From contig JAJYAS010000245.1 in the NCBI GenBank assembly GCA_021779415.1, positions 1-5,940 of the forward strand: a stretch of DNA of 5,940 nucleotides, read 5' to 3'. The notes beneath the pieces are model-generated. The model was not told the origin of the DNA. It saw nothing but the letters and a program-made list of their open reading frames with translations, and did not search any database. The stretch's first letter is position 1; every line of letters begins with the position of its first letter. This document shows positions 5,026 through 5,940 of this stretch, piece by piece. Source of the DNA: Bacillota bacterium. GTDB taxonomy: Bacteria > Bacillota_B > Desulfitobacteriia > Desulfitobacteriales > Desulfitobacteriaceae. Both the position numbers and the translations under genes were made by a program.

Positions 5026-5567
5026 TGACCTTTACCAAGACTTCACCAAAGGGAAAGATGCCGACAAGGAAAATATAAACGATGACATCGTCTTTGAAAT
5101 TGAGCTCATCAAGCAAATAGAAGTAAATATTGATTATATTCTTATGCTTGTGGCGAAATACCATGAATCCAATTGCACCGACAAAAGCATTCTTGCGGCG
5201 ATTGACAAAGCCATCAGCTCCAGTATCGAACTTCGCAGCAAGAAAAAGCTTATCGAAGGATTTATCGAGAAAGTCAACACTTCAACCGAAGTTGACGATG
5301 ATTGGCATACTTTTGTTGCTGAACAAAAAGAGAATGATTTGTCGGCAATCATTAAAGACGAGAAATTAAAGCCCAGTGAAACGCGTAAGCTTGTGGCGGG
5401 GTCGTTCCGCGACGGCACGTTGAAAACTACTGGCACAGATATTGATAAAATTCTGCCGCCCGTTTCGCGCTTTTCAGGCGGCGGTGGCCGTGTAGCTAAA
5501 AAACAAAGCGTCATAGAAAAACTTAAAACTTATGGCGTTCTTTGAGAAATATCTTGGGTTGGTTTGA
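5015..5567 (+). pseudogene. hsdR: C-terminal remnant of type I restriction subunit HsdR
   Basis: The frame is open from 5015, with recognisable homology from about 5024 (IDLYQDF). It reads as the C-terminal helical region of HsdR, the subunit that moves and cuts DNA in type I restriction enzymes and docks onto the HsdM/HsdS methylase. Diagnostic parts are NDDIVFEIELIKQIEVNIDY, WHTFVAEQKENDLSAII, ETRKLVAGSFRDG and TGTDIDKILPPVSRF. About 180 residues remain of roughly 1000; the nuclease and helicase domains are gone and no start codon or binding site precedes the homology. Near 5534 one extra base shifts the frame, so it stops at 5543-5545 (TYGVL); removing it restores AFFEKYLGLV and a stop at 5565-5567, as in intact relatives. 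It is clearly dead. No hsdM or hsdS is in the window. Confidence 0.92.
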
Positions 5568-5623
5568 ATCCCGCGAACAAAAGAAAAACGAAATTACATA
5601 TGGAGTAGTAACGGAGGAGATAT

Positions 5624-5940
5624 ATGTACATCAACAAAATACATATTCAAAGCTATAGGAACTTCAATGATTTTACGATGGAGTTTCACAAAGGACTAAA
5701 TGTAATAATCGGTGCGAATAATTCCGGTAAAACAGGATTGTTATGTGCTATCAGGTTACTGCGTTCTCCTTCCGATATTTCAATAGATGATTTTAATAAA
5801 AATAATTTGATAAGATATGCTGAGCTGTATATTGTGGATGCGCCGAACATAACGATTGAATACAATATTTCTCATAGAATTTCTGAAGATAATACTGATG
5901 ATGAGAGTATTATACGCCTTTTACCATTTTTAGGAATGAA
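5624..5940 (+). CDS. OLD/GajA-like ATPase-nuclease, N-terminal part
   Basis: The first 105 residues of a gene run off the right edge. It starts MYINKIHIQSYRNFNDFTME, the usual first strand of SMC/RecF/OLD-type ATPases, followed by LNVIIGANNSGKTGLL with Walker A GANNSGKT (30-37, Lys36). SIDDFNKNNL and ITIEYNIS follow, as in predicted OLD-family ATP-dependent endonucleases. If the rest follows the family, a Toprim nuclease domain would come later; candidates include a lone OLD nuclease or GajA of the Gabija anti-phage system, which would need a UvrD-like GajB gene beyond the edge. The ATG has a GGAGGAG site at 5613-5619, and a shorter upstream ATG frame closes at once. It lies 56 bases after the HsdR remnant on the same strand, a defence-island setting. 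Confidence 0.85.
   Translation, partial: MYINKIHIQSYRNFNDFTMEFHKGLNVIIGANNSGKTGLLCAIRLLRSPSDISIDDFNKNNLIRYAELYIVDAPNITIEYNISHRISEDNTDDESIIRLLPFLGM

Noticed and set aside
5134..5514. Minus-strand open frame of 126 codons
   Set aside because: It is a shadow of the HsdR remnant, which has family motifs on the plus strand.

Overview
The window looks like accessory DNA from a low-to-mid GC Firmicute, probably a clostridial (Peptococcaceae-like) or Paenibacillus-like genome. The evidence is strong GGAGG-type ribosome binding sites, TTG starts, a LexA box of the Bacillus/Clostridium type, a CAP-domain protein of the YkwD kind and an IS21-family element. Species cannot be set from the sequence alone.

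Layout. Bases 1-860 carry minus-strand material: the likely first codons of a gene leaving the window at the left edge, a complete short CAP-domain protein without a signal peptide (151-546), a strong inverted repeat (674-713) and a small broken gene remnant (735-857). Bases 858-3580 are a complete-looking IS21-family insertion sequence on the plus strand: four phased copies of a GAGCCAC-type repeat at each end, istA (1005-2540), istB (2540-3283, overlapping by one base) and a noncoding tail with a long inverted repeat and several DnaA-box-like sites. A GC-rich patch (3581-3694) follows.

Bases 3665-4490 are a minus-strand SOS operon. A near-perfect promoter (TTGTCA, 17 bp, TATAAT) has a 13/14 LexA box at its expected transcription start. 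It drives an 86-residue protein of unknown function and then a Y-family DNA polymerase that keeps its catalytic residues but is cut off after about 143 of an expected 400 or so residues. The break lies beside the GC-rich patch and the IS, so the operon was probably damaged by a rearrangement there.

Bases 4575-5030 hold two small unrecognised convergent genes, one of which (58 aa, minus strand) begins exactly where a remnant of another gene begins. That remnant (5015-5567) is the C-terminal part of HsdR, the motor/nuclease subunit of a type I restriction enzyme, missing most of the protein and carrying a one-base frameshift near its end. An OLD/Gabija-like ATPase-nuclease gene starts at 5624 and runs off the right edge. 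The right side is therefore an eroding defence island, and the window as a whole is a patchwork of mobile, DNA-repair and anti-phage parts with several broken ends.
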